64,000 nucleotides of DNA from Pararhizobium polonicum (GCF_001687365.1 NZ_LGLV01000013.1:124001-188000); one strand, 5' to 3'; shown: positions 8,102 through 18,296, counted from the stretch's first letter. The notes: generated from the letters alone by a model not told the origin. Made by a program: numbers and translations.

Positions 8102-8477
8102 AGGCGGTGACTTCGATCTCGATGAGCATTTCCGCACGGATGAGGTCGCAGACCACCATCGTCGCTGCCGGACGGATATCGCCGAAGGTCTCGCCCAGGA
8201 TCGGGAAGACCCTGTCGGCAAAAGCGGCGTCGGTCACGTAATAATGATTGCGAACGACGTCGTTCAGCGAAAACCCGGCATCCGCCAGCGCCGCCGCGAT
8301 GGTCTTCAGGCAGTTGCGGGTCTGCTCCTCCACCGTCTCCGGCATGGTCATCGTCCGGTAGTCGTAGCCGGTGGTGCCGGAGACGAAGCACCAGTCGCCC
8401 TGCACGACAGCCCGCGAATAACCCGCCGTCTTTTCAAACGGCGAGCCGGAGGAGATCCGTCTGCGCGGGCTTGCCAT
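8091..8477 (-). CDS. RidA/YjgF/UK114-family protein
   Basis: A 128-residue RidA-family protein. RidA proteins are trimers that hydrolyse reactive enamine/imine intermediates released by PLP enzymes. Family features are the VVQGDWCFVSGTTGYD strand-turn region, the helix TRNCLKTIAAALADAGFSLNDVV, and the C-terminal RAEMLIEIEVTAFKG with the conserved Arg and Glu of the active cleft. It begins only 6 bases after the leuD stop codon, so it is almost certainly translated from the leuD transcript. This is a sensible place for an enamine deaminase, next to branched-chain amino-acid synthesis. Confidence 0.9.
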   Translation of the reverse strand: MASPRRRISSGSPFEKTAGYSRAVVQGDWCFVSGTTGYDYRTMTMPETVEEQTRNCLKTIAAALADAGFSLNDVVRNHYYVTDAAFADRVFPILGETFGDIRPAATMVVCDLIRAEMLIEIEVTAFKG

Positions 8478-8483
8478 CGGGCG

Positions 8484-9089
8484 TTACGCCCAGGGATGCG
8501 AAGCGGCGTTGGCCTTTTCGAACGTGTCGATGGCACCAGCCTTTTCCAGCGTCAGGCCGATATCGTCGAGGCCGTTCAGCATGCAGTGGCGCTTGAATTC
8601 ATCCAGTTCGAAGGTGATCTTGCCGCCGTCCGGACCGGTGATTTCCCGGCTTTCCAGGTCGACCGTCAGGATGGCGTTGGAGCCGCGCGAGGCGTCATCC
8701 ATCAGCTTTTCCAGGTCTTCCGGCGAAACGACGACCGGCAGAATGCCGTTCTTGAAACAGTTGTTGTAGAAGATATCGGCAAAGGACGTCGAGATGACGC
8801 AGCGGATGCCGAAGTCGAGCAGCGCCCAGGGGGCGTGTTCGCGCGACGAACCGCAGCCGAAATTGTCGCCGGCGACCAGGATCTTGGCGTTCTGGTAGGC
8901 GGGTTTGTTGAGGACGAAATCCTCGTTCACCGAGCCGTCTTCATGATAGCGGGCTTCGGCGAAAAGGCCGGTTCCAAGGCCGGTGCGCTTGATCGTCTTC
9001 AGGTAATCCTTCGGAATGATCATGTCCGTGTCGATATTGACGACGGGGAGCGGCGCGGCAACGCCGGTGAGCTTGACGAACTTGTCCAT
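8484..9089 (-). CDS. leuD: 3-isopropylmalate dehydratase small subunit
   Basis: LeuD pairs with the [4Fe-4S] large subunit LeuC (not in this window) to isomerise 2- to 3-isopropylmalate in leucine synthesis. The 201-residue product has the swivelling-domain signatures: [22 protein letters not shown] at the N terminus, [17 protein letters not shown] (about 72-88), and [19 protein letters not shown] chose the start at 9089 ([15 protein letters not shown]), which matches the family; a frame extension upstream to 9110 is unlikely. ridA follows 6 bases downstream. Confidence 0.96.
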   Translation of the reverse strand: MDKFVKLTGVAAPLPVVNIDTDMIIPKDYLKTIKRTGLGTGLFAEARYHEDGSVNEDFVLNKPAYQNAKILVAGDNFGCGSSREHAPWALLDFGIRCVISTSFADIFYNNCFKNGILPVVVSPEDLEKLMDDASRGSNAILTVDLESREITGPDGGKITFELDEFKRHCMLNGLDDIGLTLEKAGAIDTFEKANAASHPWA

Positions 9090-9208
9090 GGCAATGGCCT
9101 TCGATTTCAACGGAACGGGAAAAATTTCCGCCCAGCGTTTAGAGCAATTTTGCGCCGAAATGAAGGAGAATCTGCGCGCCGGGCGCCTGAAAGGCGGCTT
9201 TGCGCCCT

Positions 9209-9484
9209 TCAGAGGTCGATGATCGTGCCGCGTCCGTCGTTCCAGATGCGCGGTTCGCGCGGCTGGCGGCCGGAATTGGGGTTGCCAGGATTCCGGTTGA
9301 CGGAATTCCGGTTGACGGTGGCGCGAACCGGCTTGGGCGCAAGCCGCGCGGCAATCGTCGTGCCGATCATCACCACCGAGACGATGCCGATGAGGGCGAG
9401 GCCAAGGGACGCGGTAAAGACGAAGGCCATCAGCGTGAACGCGATGCCTGCGGCAGTCAGGAGGAGATTACGGATGCTTTGCAT
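9209..9484 (-). CDS. Small membrane protein, hypothetical
   Basis: A 91-residue protein of unknown function. [48 protein letters not shown] gives one long or two short hydrophobic helices. A hydrophilic tail follows, with an [15 protein letters not shown] low-complexity stretch and a C-terminal [11 protein letters not shown]. The ATG at 9484 begins the hydrophobic segment. The WxDGRGxIID-type ending occurs in small rhizobial inner-membrane proteins, but no function can be assigned. Confidence 0.65.
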   Translation of the reverse strand: MQSIRNLLLTAAGIAFTLMAFVFTASLGLALIGIVSVVMIGTTIAARLAPKPVRATVNRNSVNRNPGNPNSGRQPREPRIWNDGRGTIIDL

Positions 9485-9613
9485 GGTCGTCACCTTTCGT
9501 TGCCCAGAATGTGGTCCCGCATGGCCCCCGTTGCAAGGGGCCTGTTGCAAGGGGACATGGCCCGATTGCATCTCTGCCTTGCGAAAACGGCGAAAGGCGG
9601 GCAAAACAGGCCC

Positions 9614-10522
9614 ATGACGTCATCCAGCGATCGCCACCCCGCCCGCCTGCGCCGTTCGGTTCTCTGCGTTCCGGCCGACAATGCCCGCGCCCTTGCCAAG
9701 GTTGCCGCGCTGGCCTGCGACGCGGTGATCTACGATCTCGAGGATGCGGTTCTTCCCGCCAACAAGGTTTTGGCGCGCGATACGCTGGCCGCGCATCTGC
9801 AGGAGGCTCGCCGGTCCGATATCGAGATCGTCATCCGCATCAACAGCCTCGCCTCCGGTCTCAGTGAACAGGATCTGGCGGCCGCTCTGGCGCTCGCGCC
9901 CGACGCCATCCTGCTGCCCAAGGTCGAAAGCCCGCAGGACATCCAGACGGTGGCCGATATCCTGTCGGAAAACGATGCGCCGGATATGCTGCGCCTCTGG
10001 GCGATGATCGAGACCCCGCGCGGCGTGCTCAATGCGGCTGCGATCGCTGAAACCGGCCGCACCCGCGGCGGCAGGCTCGATTGTTTCGTGCCGGGGCTGA
10101 ACGACCTGCGCAAGGAAACCGGTCTGCCCGCCCTGCCCGGCCGCACCTATCTCGTGCCCTGGCTGATGCAGATCCTGCTGGCTGCGCGCGGCAGCGGCCT
10201 CGATATCATCGATGCCGTCTTCAACGATTTCCGCGATGGTGCGGGGTTCGAGGCCGAATGCCGGCAGGGCCGCGACATGGGGTTCGACGGCAAGATGCTG
10301 ATCCACCCGGCCCAGATCGGCCCGGCCAACGATCATTTCGGCATTGATAAAGCCGCGCTTGCCGAGGCCCGCTCCATCATCGATGCCTTTGCGCTGTCCG
10401 AAAATGCGGATAAAGCCGTCATCAATCTCAACGGCCTGATGGTCGAGCGTCTTCATCTCGATCAGGCCCTGCGGCTCGCCGCCAAGGCCGATGCCATCCA
10501 TCAAAAAGGAACAATATTGTGA
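9614..10522 (+). CDS. HpcH/HpaI aldolase/citrate lyase (CitE-like) family protein
   Basis: A 302-residue CitE-type acyl-CoA lyase family member (citrate lyase beta subunit, malyl-CoA or L-malyl/citramalyl-CoA lyase). The fold signatures are visible: RRSVLCVPADNARALAKV (CoA/phosphate-binding Arg), VIYDLEDAV (Mg-proximal Asp-Glu), LWAMIETPRGVLNA (metal-binding Glu), and DGKMLIHPAQI near the C terminus. In the absence of citrate lyase alpha and gamma genes, a stand-alone acyl-CoA lyase or thioesterase role is more likely than citrate lyase. Its stop overlaps the start of the next gene by four bases (GTGA), a mark of translational coupling. Confidence 0.85.
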   Translation: MTSSSDRHPARLRRSVLCVPADNARALAKVAALACDAVIYDLEDAVLPANKVLARDTLAAHLQEARRSDIEIVIRINSLASGLSEQDLAAALALAPDAILLPKVESPQDIQTVADILSENDAPDMLRLWAMIETPRGVLNAAAIAETGRTRGGRLDCFVPGLNDLRKETGLPALPGRTYLVPWLMQILLAARGSGLDIIDAVFNDFRDGAGFEAECRQGRDMGFDGKMLIHPAQIGPANDHFGIDKAALAEARSIIDAFALSENADKAVINLNGLMVERLHLDQALRLAAKADAIHQKGTIL

Positions 10523-10725
10523 AACTGTATCGCTTGCTGACCGCCGTCGACGACGCCACCTTCTGTCACAAGGTGACGGCTGCCCTCAACAAGGGCTGGG
10601 AGCTGCATGGATCGCCGACCTATGCCTGGAACCAGGAAACCCGCGCCATGATGTGCGGCCAGGCCGTCGTCAAGGACGTCGAGGGCAAGGAATACACCCC
10701 CGACACCAAGCTTTCGGAACACTGA
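10519..10725 (+). CDS. DUF1737 small protein
   Basis: This 68-residue protein reads MKLYRLLTAVDDATFCHKVTAALNKGWELHGSPTYAWN and then a short variable tail. The pattern 'y..l...v...l..GWel.G.p' is that of the DUF1737 family, small proteins of unknown function related to the DUF4177 fold. It starts with GTG inside the stop codon of the CitE-like gene (GTGA), so it is translated from the same message and may assist that enzyme, though no function has been shown. Confidence 0.8.
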   Translation: MKLYRLLTAVDDATFCHKVTAALNKGWELHGSPTYAWNQETRAMMCGQAVVKDVEGKEYTPDTKLSEH

Positions 10726-10759
10726 AGCCTCGCGGCCGGCCGGGGCGGCTCACGCCGTC

Positions 10760-11194
10760 TCAGCCGCCGACATGCTCGACGCTGGCCTCGATCCGCTCCA
10801 TGTCGTCGTCCGACAGGCCGAAATGATGGCCGATCTCGTGGATCAGCACATGCGTGATGATATCGCCCAGCGTCTCCTCGTTTTCCGCCCAGTAATCGAG
10901 GATCGGCCGGCGGTAGAGAATGATCCGGTTCGGCATCTCGCCGGTTTCCATGGTGAAGCGCTCGCCGATGCCGCGTCCCTCGAACAGGCCGAGCAGGTCG
11001 AACGGCGTTTCCAGCGCCATGTCCTCGAAAACGTCCTCGCTCGGAAAATCGTCGATCTCGATGGTCAGATGGGTGGCAAGCGCCCGGAATTCCTCCGGCA
11101 GATGGCTGTAGGCCTCCAGTGCCAGGGATTCGAATGTGCTGATTGTCGGCGCGTGGCGTTCCCGCCAATCGTCGGTCTGGTCAATGCGGGCCAT
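10760..11194 (-). CDS. Metallopeptidase-like protein with minimal MMP-like (HExxH) domain
   Basis: A 144-residue zincin-type protein. The zinc motif HEIGHHFGLSDDDM (about 121-134) follows HExxHxxGLxD, as in the DUF1025/minimal MMP-like family. An acidic N-terminal region (LTIEIDDFPSEDVFEDM) and GEMPNRIILYRRPILDYW complete the family pattern. I chose ATG 11194 because AAGGAG lies 6 bases upstream; a GTG at 11200 is also in frame. The substrate is unknown. It is convergent with the DUF1737 gene. Confidence 0.85.
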   Translation of the reverse strand: MARIDQTDDWRERHAPTISTFESLALEAYSHLPEEFRALATHLTIEIDDFPSEDVFEDMALETPFDLLGLFEGRGIGERFTMETGEMPNRIILYRRPILDYWAENEETLGDIITHVLIHEIGHHFGLSDDDMERIEASVEHVGG

Positions 11195-11328
11195 AGGCAC
11201 TCCTTACTTGCTCCCTGATATAGCCATTTCGTCAGCGTTTTTCGAGAGTTGAATTTGGATGTGCTCCGTCAAGGAATAAATTCTTAGAAATTGCCGTTGA
11301 CTCTTCCGTGAAGCTCTGGAATCTATAA

Positions 11329-11343
11329 GAACATAACAGGAAC
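11329..11343 (+). promoter_or_regulatory. LexA (SOS) box upstream of imuA
   Basis: GAACATAACAGGAAC is an exact GAAC-N7-GAAC direct repeat, the LexA operator form specific to Alphaproteobacteria. It ends 21 bases before the imuA ATG at 11365. It predicts damage-inducible expression of the whole imuA-imuB-dnaE2 unit. Confidence 0.9.
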
Positions 11344-11364
11344 ATTTTGAATTGGAGTGACGTC

Positions 11365-12294
11365 ATGGTGCAGACGCCCATGACGCGCGAGCGTCTGTTT
11401 GCGCTCCGCGAAGAGATCGCAAGACTGGAGGGCAGTTCCGTGGCTGCCGCCAGGCAGGAAGCTCTGGCCGGCGAGAACGGCCATGGAAAACGAAAGGAAA
11501 GCCATCGTCTGCCTCTGGGCGTTCCGGCGCTCGATGGGGCTCTGGAAGGCGGGTTGCCGCTCGACGGCATCTGCGAAATCCGCTCGCAGCTGATGCGCGA
11601 TGCGCCGGTGGTCACCGGTTTTGCGCTGGCGCTTGCCGCCCTGCTTCAGCGCAAGGCGGATGAGGACCGTTCGCCGGTCCTGTGGATCAGCGATCCGGTC
11701 ACGTCGATGGAAACGGGCATTCCCTATGCGCCGGGCCTTGCGGATTTTGGTCTGAGGCCAGAGCGCTTCCTGCATGCGGCCCCGCGCCGGCTGGAGGAGG
11801 CGCTGTGGCTTGCCGAAACGGCGGTCGAAAGCGGCGCCTTCCTGGTCAGCATCCTGGAGGTCAAGGGCAATCCGGCGCAGTTCGGCCTGACCGAGAGCCG
11901 GCGCCTGAGCCTGCGGGCAAAGGCGGCGGGGCGCCCTCTCCTGGTGTTGCGCCAGTCGGCGCAGGAAGAGGCGAGCAGTGCTGCTTTTCGGTTTTTGCTT
12001 GAACCCGCGCCGGCGGCAATCCGGTTTCTGCCGGATCGATCGATGCTTGGCGGCAGCATCGGCAATCCGGTTTTCCGTCTCACCCTGGAGAAGAGCCGAA
12101 ATCCGGCGCCTCTCTCCCTGTTTCTGGAGTGGAATTCCCATGACCGTCAGTTTTTCTCCGTCGACAAGCCAGAACATGCTCGGGTTCCGCTCAAGCGCGC
12201 AGCGCATTCTGGCCCTCGCCTTTCCGCACCTGCCGACCGACCGGATCGCCCGGCAGAAATGGGGCCTGTCCTGGCGTTCGATCAGGCATCCTGA
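11365..12294 (+). CDS. imuA: SOS mutagenesis protein ImuA (RecA-like)
   Basis: ImuA is the RecA/SulA-like partner of the ImuB-DnaE2 mutasome that performs error-prone lesion bypass after DNA damage. The 309-residue product has the RecA-like N-terminal region LGVPALDGALEGGLPLDGICEI, in which the P-loop is degenerate, and core strands VLWISDP and GAFLVSILEV. The ATG at 11365 has GGAG 7 bases upstream and sits just behind the LexA box. The 3' end overlaps the imuB reading frame by up to 155 bases, so the two are tightly coupled. Confidence 0.88.
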   Translation: MVQTPMTRERLFALREEIARLEGSSVAAARQEALAGENGHGKRKESHRLPLGVPALDGALEGGLPLDGICEIRSQLMRDAPVVTGFALALAALLQRKADEDRSPVLWISDPVTSMETGIPYAPGLADFGLRPERFLHAAPRRLEEALWLAETAVESGAFLVSILEVKGNPAQFGLTESRRLSLRAKAAGRPLLVLRQSAQEEASSAAFRFLLEPAPAAIRFLPDRSMLGGSIGNPVFRLTLEKSRNPAPLSLFLEWNSHDRQFFSVDKPEHARVPLKRAAHSGPRLSAPADRPDRPAEMGPVLAFDQAS

Positions 12295-13753
12295 AGCGGT
12301 TCCCCTCGTCTGTTCCGGGCGGCGCGACAATGCCATGCGGCTGACGGCGCTCGACGAGGCGGCGGAGGCGCTCGGGCTGAAGAAAAACCAGGGCGTCGCC
12401 GAAGCGCGGGCGATCTATCCGACGCTGGAAATCGTCGAGGAGGACGTGGGTGCCGATCGCCGCCTGCTCGACGGCATCGCCGACTGGTGCGACCGCTACA
12501 CGCCGCTGGTGGGGCTGGATGGCCGGGACGGGCTGTTTCTCGATATTACCGGCTGTTCGCATCTGTTCGGCGGCGAAAAGGCGCTGCTCAAGGATATCCT
12601 GTCGCGGCTCTTCCAGCTGGGGATCGACGCCCGCGGCGCCATATCGTCGGCGCCGGGCCTCTCCTCGGCCGTCTCCCGTTTCGGCAGCGGCGGCGTCATC
12701 GCGCCGGAAGAGATGGAGCCGGTGCTGGCCCCCCTGCCCGTCGCTTCTCTGCGGCTGGAGGCAAACACCGTTGCCGCGCTGCAGAAGCTCGGATTGAAGC
12801 GGGTGGGCGACATCATCGCCGCACCCCGGGCGCCCCTTGCCCGCCGTTTCGGCGCGCATCTGCTGCTGCGGCTCGATCAGGCGCTCGGCCGTGACGAGGA
12901 GCCCGTGTCGCCGCGCCGGCCGGTCGCCAGCCTCTCCGCCGAACGGCGGCTGGCCGAGCCCGTGCAGACGCAGGAGGATATCCTCTCCCTGACCGGGCAG
13001 ATTGCCCTGTCGCTGAAGGCCAGCCTGGAGGAGCGCGGCGCCGGCGGGCGGGTGTTCGAGCTGTTGCTGTTCCGGGTCGATGGCCGGGTCTTCCGCATCG
13101 CCGCCGGGGCGTCGCAGCCGCTCCGGGACCCGAAGCGGATCGCCGCGCTGTTTTCCGAGCGCCTGCAGGCGGTTCATGACGATCTCGACGCCGGCTACGG
13201 TTTCGAAATCCTGCGGCTGAATGTGATGCGGCACGAGGCCTTCGATGCCGCGCAGGAGGATTTCGACGGCGCCCGGCAAAAGGATGTCTCTCTTGCCGTC
13301 TTTGTCGATCGCGTTTCGGCCCGTCTCGGCGCCGATTGCCTGCAGAGTTTTCAGCTGCGCGAGAGCCACGTGCCGGAGCGGGCGGTGACCATGGCTCCGG
13401 CCATGGATGCATTGCCGCCGGCCAGGCGGCCGGCGCCAAGCGGCTTTTCCTGGTCCCGCAGCGAGCGGCCGCTCAGGCTGTTCCCAAGGCCGGAATCGGT
13501 GGATGTCTCCGTGGCCGAAGTGCCCGAGGGGCCGCCCGAAAGCTTCCGCTGGCGGCGCATGTTGCATCGTGTCTTGCGCAGCCAGGGGCCGGAACGCCTC
13601 GCCATGGAATGGTGGATCGACGGCGCCGATGCCCGGGCGCGGGATTATTTCCGCATCGAGGACGATACCGGCCACCGGTTCTGGATCTACCGCGAGGGCC
13701 TCTATGGCCAGATGCCGCCGCCGCGCTGGTTCGTGCACGGGGTCTTCGCATGA
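12140..13753 (+). CDS. imuB: Y-family polymerase-like protein ImuB
   Basis: ImuB is a catalytically dead Y-family DNA polymerase relative that bridges ImuA, DnaE2 and the beta clamp. The 537-residue product starts the Y-family fold at [18 protein letters not shown]; the catalytic D-x-D/E-x-F motif of true Y polymerases is absent, as is normal for Imu[20 protein letters not shown] and [22 protein letters not shown] are palm/fingers signatures. PLRLFPRPE (about residue 448) resembles a beta-clamp-binding motif. GGAG lies 9 bases before the ATG at 12140; a second ATG at 12176 is an alternative start. The stop overlaps the dnaE2 start as ATGA. Confidence 0.9.
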   Translation: MTVSFSPSTSQNMLGFRSSAQRILALAFPHLPTDRIARQKWGLSWRSIRHPEAVPLVCSGRRDNAMRLTALDEAAEALGLKKNQGVAEARAIYPTLEIVEEDVGADRRLLDGIADWCDRYTPLVGLDGRDGLFLDITGCSHLFGGEKALLKDILSRLFQLGIDARGAISSAPGLSSAVSRFGSGGVIAPEEMEPVLAPLPVASLRLEANTVAALQKLGLKRVGDIIAAPRAPLARRFGAHLLLRLDQALGRDEEPVSPRRPVASLSAERRLAEPVQTQEDILSLTGQIALSLKASLEERGAGGRVFELLLFRVDGRVFRIAAGASQPLRDPKRIAALFSERLQAVHDDLDAGYGFEILRLNVMRHEAFDAAQEDFDGARQKDVSLAVFVDRVSARLGADCLQSFQLRESHVPERAVTMAPAMDALPPARRPAPSGFSWSRSERPLRLFPRPESVDVSVAEVPEGPPESFRWRRMLHRVLRSQGPERLAMEWWIDGADARARDYFRIEDDTGHRFWIYREGLYGQMPPPRWFVHGVFA

Positions 13754-16700
13754 ACGCCACCCCGGCCTTTTTCGAGATCGGCGCCCGGTCGAATTTCTCC
13801 TTCCTCGAGGGCGCATCGAAACCGGAGGACATGGTCGTTCAGGCCGCGATCCTGAAACTTTCCGGCCTTGGCCTTGCCGACCGGAACTCGGTCGCCGGCG
13901 TGGTGCGGGCCCATGCGCAGATCAGGGCGATGAAAGAGGAATACGAAAAGACGATTGCGGAAAATCGGGCGCTTTTCGACAAGGGAGGACAGCCAAAGGC
14001 GCTTCTGCAAGCCGTCCCCTTTCAGCCGGGCGCGCGGCTGGTCTTTTCCGACGGGACCCCGGATATTCTCGCCTACCCGCAAAACCGAAAGGGATGGGCG
14101 CATCTCTGCCGCCTGCTGAGCGCCGGCAATCTCAGAGCGCAAAAGGGCGCGTGCATCCTGAACGAAGCGGACCTTGCCGAATGGGGGGACGAGATGATGC
14201 TCGCCCTTGTTGCCGATCCGTCCGTGCTCGACGATGCCGGCAAACAGGAAAGGCTGGAGCAATGCCTCGATCGCCTGAGACAGCGCTTCCATGCGGCATT
14301 TCACATGGTCCTGTCGCCATCCTATGATGGCCGGGATGCTCAGGTTTTCGCCGCGTTTTCCACACTGGCCACCCGCAACCGCGTGCCAGTGATCGCCAGC
14401 AACCAGCCGCTTTATCATCACACCGCCCGCCGCCCGCTTGCCGACATCGTCACCGCCATCCGCGAGCATGTGACGATTGCCGAGGCCGGCTTCCGGCTGG
14501 CCCCCAATGCGGAACGTTATCTCAAGGATGCGCGCGAGATGACGCGCCTGTTCGGCGCCTATCCAAAGGCGGTCGCCAATACGGAAAAATTCTTCAAAAG
14601 CCTGTCATTTTCGCTGGATGAGCTGAAGCACAACTATCCGGACGAAGGCGTCGCGGGCGAGACACCGTCGGAAACGCTGGGGCGTTTGACCTGGGAGGGG
14701 GCGCGAAAACGCTATCCGGAAGGCATCCCGGTGAATGTCGAAAAGCAGATCGACTACGAACTGAGGCTTATCCGGGACAAGGAATACGCCTCCTATTTCC
14801 TGACGGTCTACAAGATCATCCAGCATGCCCGTTATGAACTGAAGATCCTGTGCCAGGGGCGCGGTTCGGCGGCAAATTCGGTGATCTGCTATTGCCTTGA
14901 AATAACCGAGGTCAATCCGGAGAAAAGCACGCTTCTCTTTGACCGGTTCATTTCCATGGATCGCGATGAGCCGCCGGATATCGATGTCGATTTCGAGCAT
15001 GGCAGACGCGAAGAGGTCATCCAGCATATCTACAGGACCTATGGCCGGGAACATGCCGGCCTGACGGCGGCGGTGACGAGTTATCGTGCCCGTTCCGCCG
15101 GCCGCGAAGTGGCCAAGGCTTTCGGCCTGTCGGAGGATGTGCAATCGGCGCTCGCCAGCACGGTCTGGGGCTGGTCGGCGGAGGATCTGTCCGAACGCGA
15201 GGCAAAGGCCGCCGGGCTCGATCTGTCCGACCCGATCACCAAGAATGTTCTTCACTATGCCACCGAACTGATGGGTTTTCCCCGGCACCTCACGCAGCAT
15301 GTGGGTGGCTTCGTCATTACCAGGGACCGGCTCGATGAGGTGGTGCCGATCATGAACACGGCCATGCCGGATCGCTACATGATCGAATGGGACAAGGACG
15401 ATCTGGACAATGTCCGGATTCTCAAGGTCGATATCCTGGCTCTGGGAATGCTCACCTGCCTGCGCAAAGCCTTTGAGCTTCTGGAGCTTCACTATGATGT
15501 GAAGAAGACGCTCGCCGATCTCGGCAACAGGGATCACGAGGATGGAGAGCCGGTCTACGGCATGATGTGCCGGGCCGATACGATCGGCGTCTTTCAGATC
15601 GAAAGCCGGGCGCAGATGAGCATGCTGCCGCGTCTTCGCCCGCGCATATTTTACGATCTGGTCATCGAGGTGGCGATCGTCCGGCCGGGCCCGATCCAGG
15701 GAGATATGGTGCATCCCTATCTCAAGCGGCGCGGGCAATCCCATCTTCCCGGCTTCAAGATCGATTATCCCAAGGATGAGATGAGACCTATCCTGGAACG
15801 GACGTTTGGTGTTCCGCTCTTTCAGGAACAGGCCATGCAGATTGCCATTACGGCGGCAAAGTTTTCACCGGCAAAGGCGGATCGTCTGCGGCGGTCCATG
15901 GCGACATTCAAGCGCTCCGGGCAGGTCAATACGTTCAGGGACGACATGGTCAACGGGATGGTGGAAAATGGCTATACGCGTGAATTCGCGGAGCGTTGTT
16001 TCAAACAGATCGAGGGTTTCGGCGAATACGGTTTTCCCGAAAGCCATGCGGCCTCCTTCGCGCTGCTCGTCTATGCCTCGTCCTGGGTCAAGGCCTACTA
16101 TCCCGATGTCTTCTGTGCGGCGCTTTTGAATTCGCAGCCGATGGGGTTTTATGCGCCGTCACAACTGGTGCGCGACGCCCGTGAGCATGGGGTCGAGATC
16201 CGGCCCGTCGATGTCAATTTTTCCGATTGGGATTGCCTGCTTGAGGCGAGTGAATTCAAGAGGGATGCGATCGACCGGCGGCATGCCTCGATGCGGGATA
16301 TCATCAAAACCGGGAGGGCGGTCCGGCTCGGCTTCCGGCAGGTGAAGGGGCTTTCGGAAGCCGATATGATCGCGCTCGTCAAAGCCCGTGGCCAGGGCTA
16401 CACCTCTGTGCGCGACCTCTGGCTTCGGTCGGGACTGCAGAAACCCGATATCGAACGGCTGGCGGATGCCGATGCCTTCGGCTCCATCGGGCTTTCGCGG
16501 CGCGAAGCGCTCTGGGCCGTGCGGGCGCTGGATGCCAAAAGCGCGGCGGAAAAGCTGCCCTTGTTCGACCGGGCCGATCGGGCCGATCTTCAGGTCGAGC
16601 CGGAAACCCGCCTGCCGGACATGTTGCCGGGCGAGCAGGTGATCGAGGATTACCGTTATCTTTCGCTGTCCTTGAAGGCGCACCCGGTGTCTTTCCTGCG

Positions 16701-17211
16701 CGATGAATTCGCTGCAATTGGCATCCTCAAGAACGGGGATCTTCTGACGGTCCCGAGCGGGCAGATGGTCACCATTGCCGGGCTTGTGCTGGTGCGCCAG
16801 AGGCCGGGTTCTGCCAGAGGGGTCGTCTTCATGACGCTGGAGGACGAGACGGGGGTTGCCAATGCCATCGTCTGGAACAGGATATTCGACCGCTACCGAT
16901 CCGTCGTCATGGGCGCCCGGCTGGTGAAGATCAGGGGCAGGCTGCAGAGCGAGAGCGGGGTGATCCATGTCGTCGTCGATCATATCGAGGACATGACGCC
17001 GATGCTTGGCCTGCTGCAGCGCGAAACCCGCCGCTTTGGCGTGTCCGAGCGGGCCGATGAAGCCCTGCGCCCGACAGGCGATCACCGGCAGAGGAAGCGC
17101 ATCGCCGCGCCGGAGCGCCCTCTTCCGGTGAAGGACGGAGCGGGCGGGCTCAACCGGAGCGAGGTTGCCGCAACGGCCAGTGTCATGCCGAAGGGGAGGA
17201 ATTTCCACTGA
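13750..17211 (+). CDS. dnaE2: Error-prone DNA polymerase III alpha subunit DnaE2
   Basis: DnaE2 is the C-family polymerase that carries out induced mutagenesis with ImuA and ImuB. The 1,153-residue length is typical and shorter than DnaE1. The order is: a PHP-domain start ([17 protein letters not shown], about 6-22), the palm with the catalytic aspartates in [16 protein letters not shown] (about 407-422), and [17 protein letters not shown]. After these come the fingers, with [15 protein letters not shown] and [16 protein letters not shown] (about 756-771), and a C-terminal OB-fold ([18 protein letters not shown]). The first ATG at 13750 overlaps the imuB stop by four bases, so translation is coupled. 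Confidence 0.96.
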   Translation: MNATPAFFEIGARSNFSFLEGASKPEDMVVQAAILKLSGLGLADRNSVAGVVRAHAQIRAMKEEYEKTIAENRALFDKGGQPKALLQAVPFQPGARLVFSDGTPDILAYPQNRKGWAHLCRLLSAGNLRAQKGACILNEADLAEWGDEMMLALVADPSVLDDAGKQERLEQCLDRLRQRFHAAFHMVLSPSYDGRDAQVFAAFSTLATRNRVPVIASNQPLYHHTARRPLADIVTAIREHVTIAEAGFRLAPNAERYLKDAREMTRLFGAYPKAVANTEKFFKSLSFSLDELKHNYPDEGVAGETPSETLGRLTWEGARKRYPEGIPVNVEKQIDYELRLIRDKEYASYFLTVYKIIQHARYELKILCQGRGSAANSVICYCLEITEVNPEKSTLLFDRFISMDRDEPPDIDVDFEHGRREEVIQHIYRTYGREHAGLTAAVTSYRARSAGREVAKAFGLSEDVQSALASTVWGWSAEDLSEREAKAAGLDLSDPITKNVLHYATELMGFPRHLTQHVGGFVITRDRLDEVVPIMNTAMPDRYMIEWDKDDLDNVRILKVDILALGMLTCLRKAFELLELHYDVKKTLADLGNRDHEDGEPVYGMMCRADTIGVFQIESRAQMSMLPRLRPRIFYDLVIEVAIVRPGPIQGDMVHPYLKRRGQSHLPGFKIDYPKDEMRPILERTFGVPLFQEQAMQIAITAAKFSPAKADRLRRSMATFKRSGQVNTFRDDMVNGMVENGYTREFAERCFKQIEGFGEYGFPESHAASFALLVYASSWVKAYYPDVFCAALLNSQPMGFYAPSQLVRDAREHGVEIRPVDVNFSDWDCLLEASEFKRDAIDRRHASMRDIIKTGRAVRLGFRQVKGLSEADMIALVKARGQGYTSVRDLWLRSGLQKPDIERLADADAFGSIGLSRREALWAVRALDAKSAAEKLPLFDRADRADLQVEPETRLPDMLPGEQVIEDYRYLSLSLKAHPVSFLRDEFAAIGILKNGDLLTVPSGQMVTIAGLVLVRQRPGSARGVVFMTLEDETGVANAIVWNRIFDRYRSVVMGARLVKIRGRLQSESGVIHVVVDHIEDMTPMLGLLQRETRRFGVSERADEALRPTGDHRQRKRIAAPERPLPVKDGAGGLNRSEVAATASVMPKGRNFH

Positions 17212-17363
17212 GGCGGATCGCGGCAGGCAGGGACTTCACTGGTCCTGTAACAATAATTGTCTGATTTTGCGAAAAGTCAAAAAATATTGATGAGTGCGAA
17301 AAGGCCAAATCCGGTGGCATCGATCGCCAATAAGTCAATGAAAATACGATAGATTTTGTCAAG

Positions 17364-17380
17364 TTTAGAATTGATCTAAT
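17364..17380 (+). promoter_or_regulatory. Candidate Irr (iron-control) box
   Basis: TTTAGAATTGATCTAAT is an imperfect TTTAGAA-N-TTCTAAA dyad, the shape of the iron-control element bound by Irr in rhizobia. It lies 33 bases upstream of the likely -35 element of the bfd-bfr unit. Iron-storage genes are known Irr targets in alphaproteobacteria, repressed when iron is scarce. This is a by-eye match with mismatches. Confidence 0.5.
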
Positions 17381-17412
17381 ATTTGTCCGGAAATCCCGCC
17401 GCGACATTTTTG

Positions 17413-17441
17413 TTGACACTAAATGTCCGCTTTTGCTTTAT
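17413..17441 (+). promoter_or_regulatory. Candidate sigma-70 promoter of bfd-bfr
   Basis: TTGACA at 17413-17418 and CTTTAT at 17436-17441 are separated by 17 bases, within an AT-rich tract, about 40 bases upstream of the bfd start. Together with the box at 17364 this gives a plausible iron-regulated promoter. Confidence 0.55.
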
Positions 17442-17480
17442 GAAGAGAATTCAGTGCATTGCGTATCACGGACAGAAGAA

Positions 17481-17792
17481 ATGCTGGTTTGTAGCTGCAA
17501 TTTCATCACCGAAAAGGACATACAGGAAACCATCATCGAGATGCTCGATGAGGACTGTTGGCAGCTGATCGTGCCCGCGAAAGTGTACCACGCGATGGAA
17601 AAACGTGGCCGTTGCTGCGGCTGTTTTCCCAATGTCGTTGACATCATCATCCGCACCACCGAGCAATATCATGCCGGCCGCCCCTCGACGGATGACCAGA
17701 TTTTTGATTTCATGACCCGCCTCAAACAATTCCATGAAGAAAACAGGAGAGCGGATCTTGAAAGGCGACAAAAAAGTCATCGAGCAGCTTAA
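17481..17792 (+). CDS. bfd: Bacterioferritin-associated ferredoxin
   Basis: Bfd is a [2Fe-2S] protein that reduces ferric iron in bacterioferritin to release it. The cluster cysteines are visible as C4-S-C6 ([10 protein letters not shown]) and C45-x-x-C48 in [10 protein letters not shown]. At 103 residues it is longer than the ~64-residue enterobacterial form; the extra C-terminal part is helical and charged. I chose ATG 17481 because the family starts directly with M-x-V-C-x-C. Its last 35 bases overlap the predicted start of bfr, so the ferredoxin and its partner are coupled. Confidence 0.9.
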   Translation: MLVCSCNFITEKDIQETIIEMLDEDCWQLIVPAKVYHAMEKRGRCCGCFPNVVDIIIRTTEQYHAGRPSTDDQIFDFMTRLKQFHEENRRADLERRQKSHRAA

Positions 17793-18243
17793 CGAAGCGC
17801 TTTATCTCGAACTCGGTGCGGTCAACCAATATTGGCTCCATTATCGCCTGCTCGACGATTGGGGCTACACGCTCCTGGCAAAGAAGGAACGTGCCGAATC
17901 GATCGAGGAAATGCAGCACGCCGACAAGCTGGTTTCGCGCATCATCTTCCTCGAAGGTCATCCCAACCTCCAGACGGTTGCGCCCCTTCGCATCGGCCAG
18001 ACCGTCAAGGAAGTGCTGGAGGCGGACCTTGCCGGCGAATACGACGCCCGCGCGGCCTATAAGAACTCGCGCGATATCTGTTACAGCGCGGGCGATTATG
18101 TTTCCATGAAGCTGTTCGAAGAACTGCTGGCCGACGAGGAAGGCCATATCGACTTCCTCGAAACCCAGCTCGATCTCTTCAACAAGATCGGTGCTGAAAA
18201 ATACGGCCAGCTCAACGCCGCGCCGGCAAACGAAGCCGAATAG
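17758..18243 (+). CDS. bfr: Bacterioferritin
   Basis: Bacterioferritin stores iron in a 24-mer haem-containing shell. With the TTG at 17758 as start the protein is 161 residues ([12 protein letters not shown]..), the usual rhizobial length. The numbering then falls exactly on the known residues: Glu18, Glu51 and His54 of the diiron ferroxidase site and Met52, the haem ligand, in SIEEMQHAD. An AGGAG site lies 8 bases upstream. An ATG at 17734 is in frame but would add eight residues foreign to the family. A terminator follows. Confidence 0.95.
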   Translation: MKGDKKVIEQLNEALYLELGAVNQYWLHYRLLDDWGYTLLAKKERAESIEEMQHADKLVSRIIFLEGHPNLQTVAPLRIGQTVKEVLEADLAGEYDARAAYKNSRDICYSAGDYVSMKLFEELLADEEGHIDFLETQLDLFNKIGAEKYGQLNAAPANEAE

Positions 18244-18263
18244 GCTTTCCGGCTTTCACACAG

Positions 18264-18296
18264 GCCCGCCCCGGTTTTTCCCGGGCGGGCATTTTT
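18264..18296 (+). terminator. Terminator of bfd-bfr
   Basis: GCCCGCCC and GGGCGGGC form a strong GC stem around CGGTTTTTCCC, followed by ATTTTTA. It lies 21 bases after the bfr stop. Confidence 0.8.

Noticed and set aside
12191-13816. A 541-codon minus-strand frame opposite imuB
   Set aside because: It is the shadow of a recognised family member with correct start, overlap and operon context.
17734-17757. ATG at 17734 as the bacterioferritin start
   Set aside because: It would add eight residues foreign to the family; the TTG at 17758 has AGGAG and restores the standard ligand numbering.
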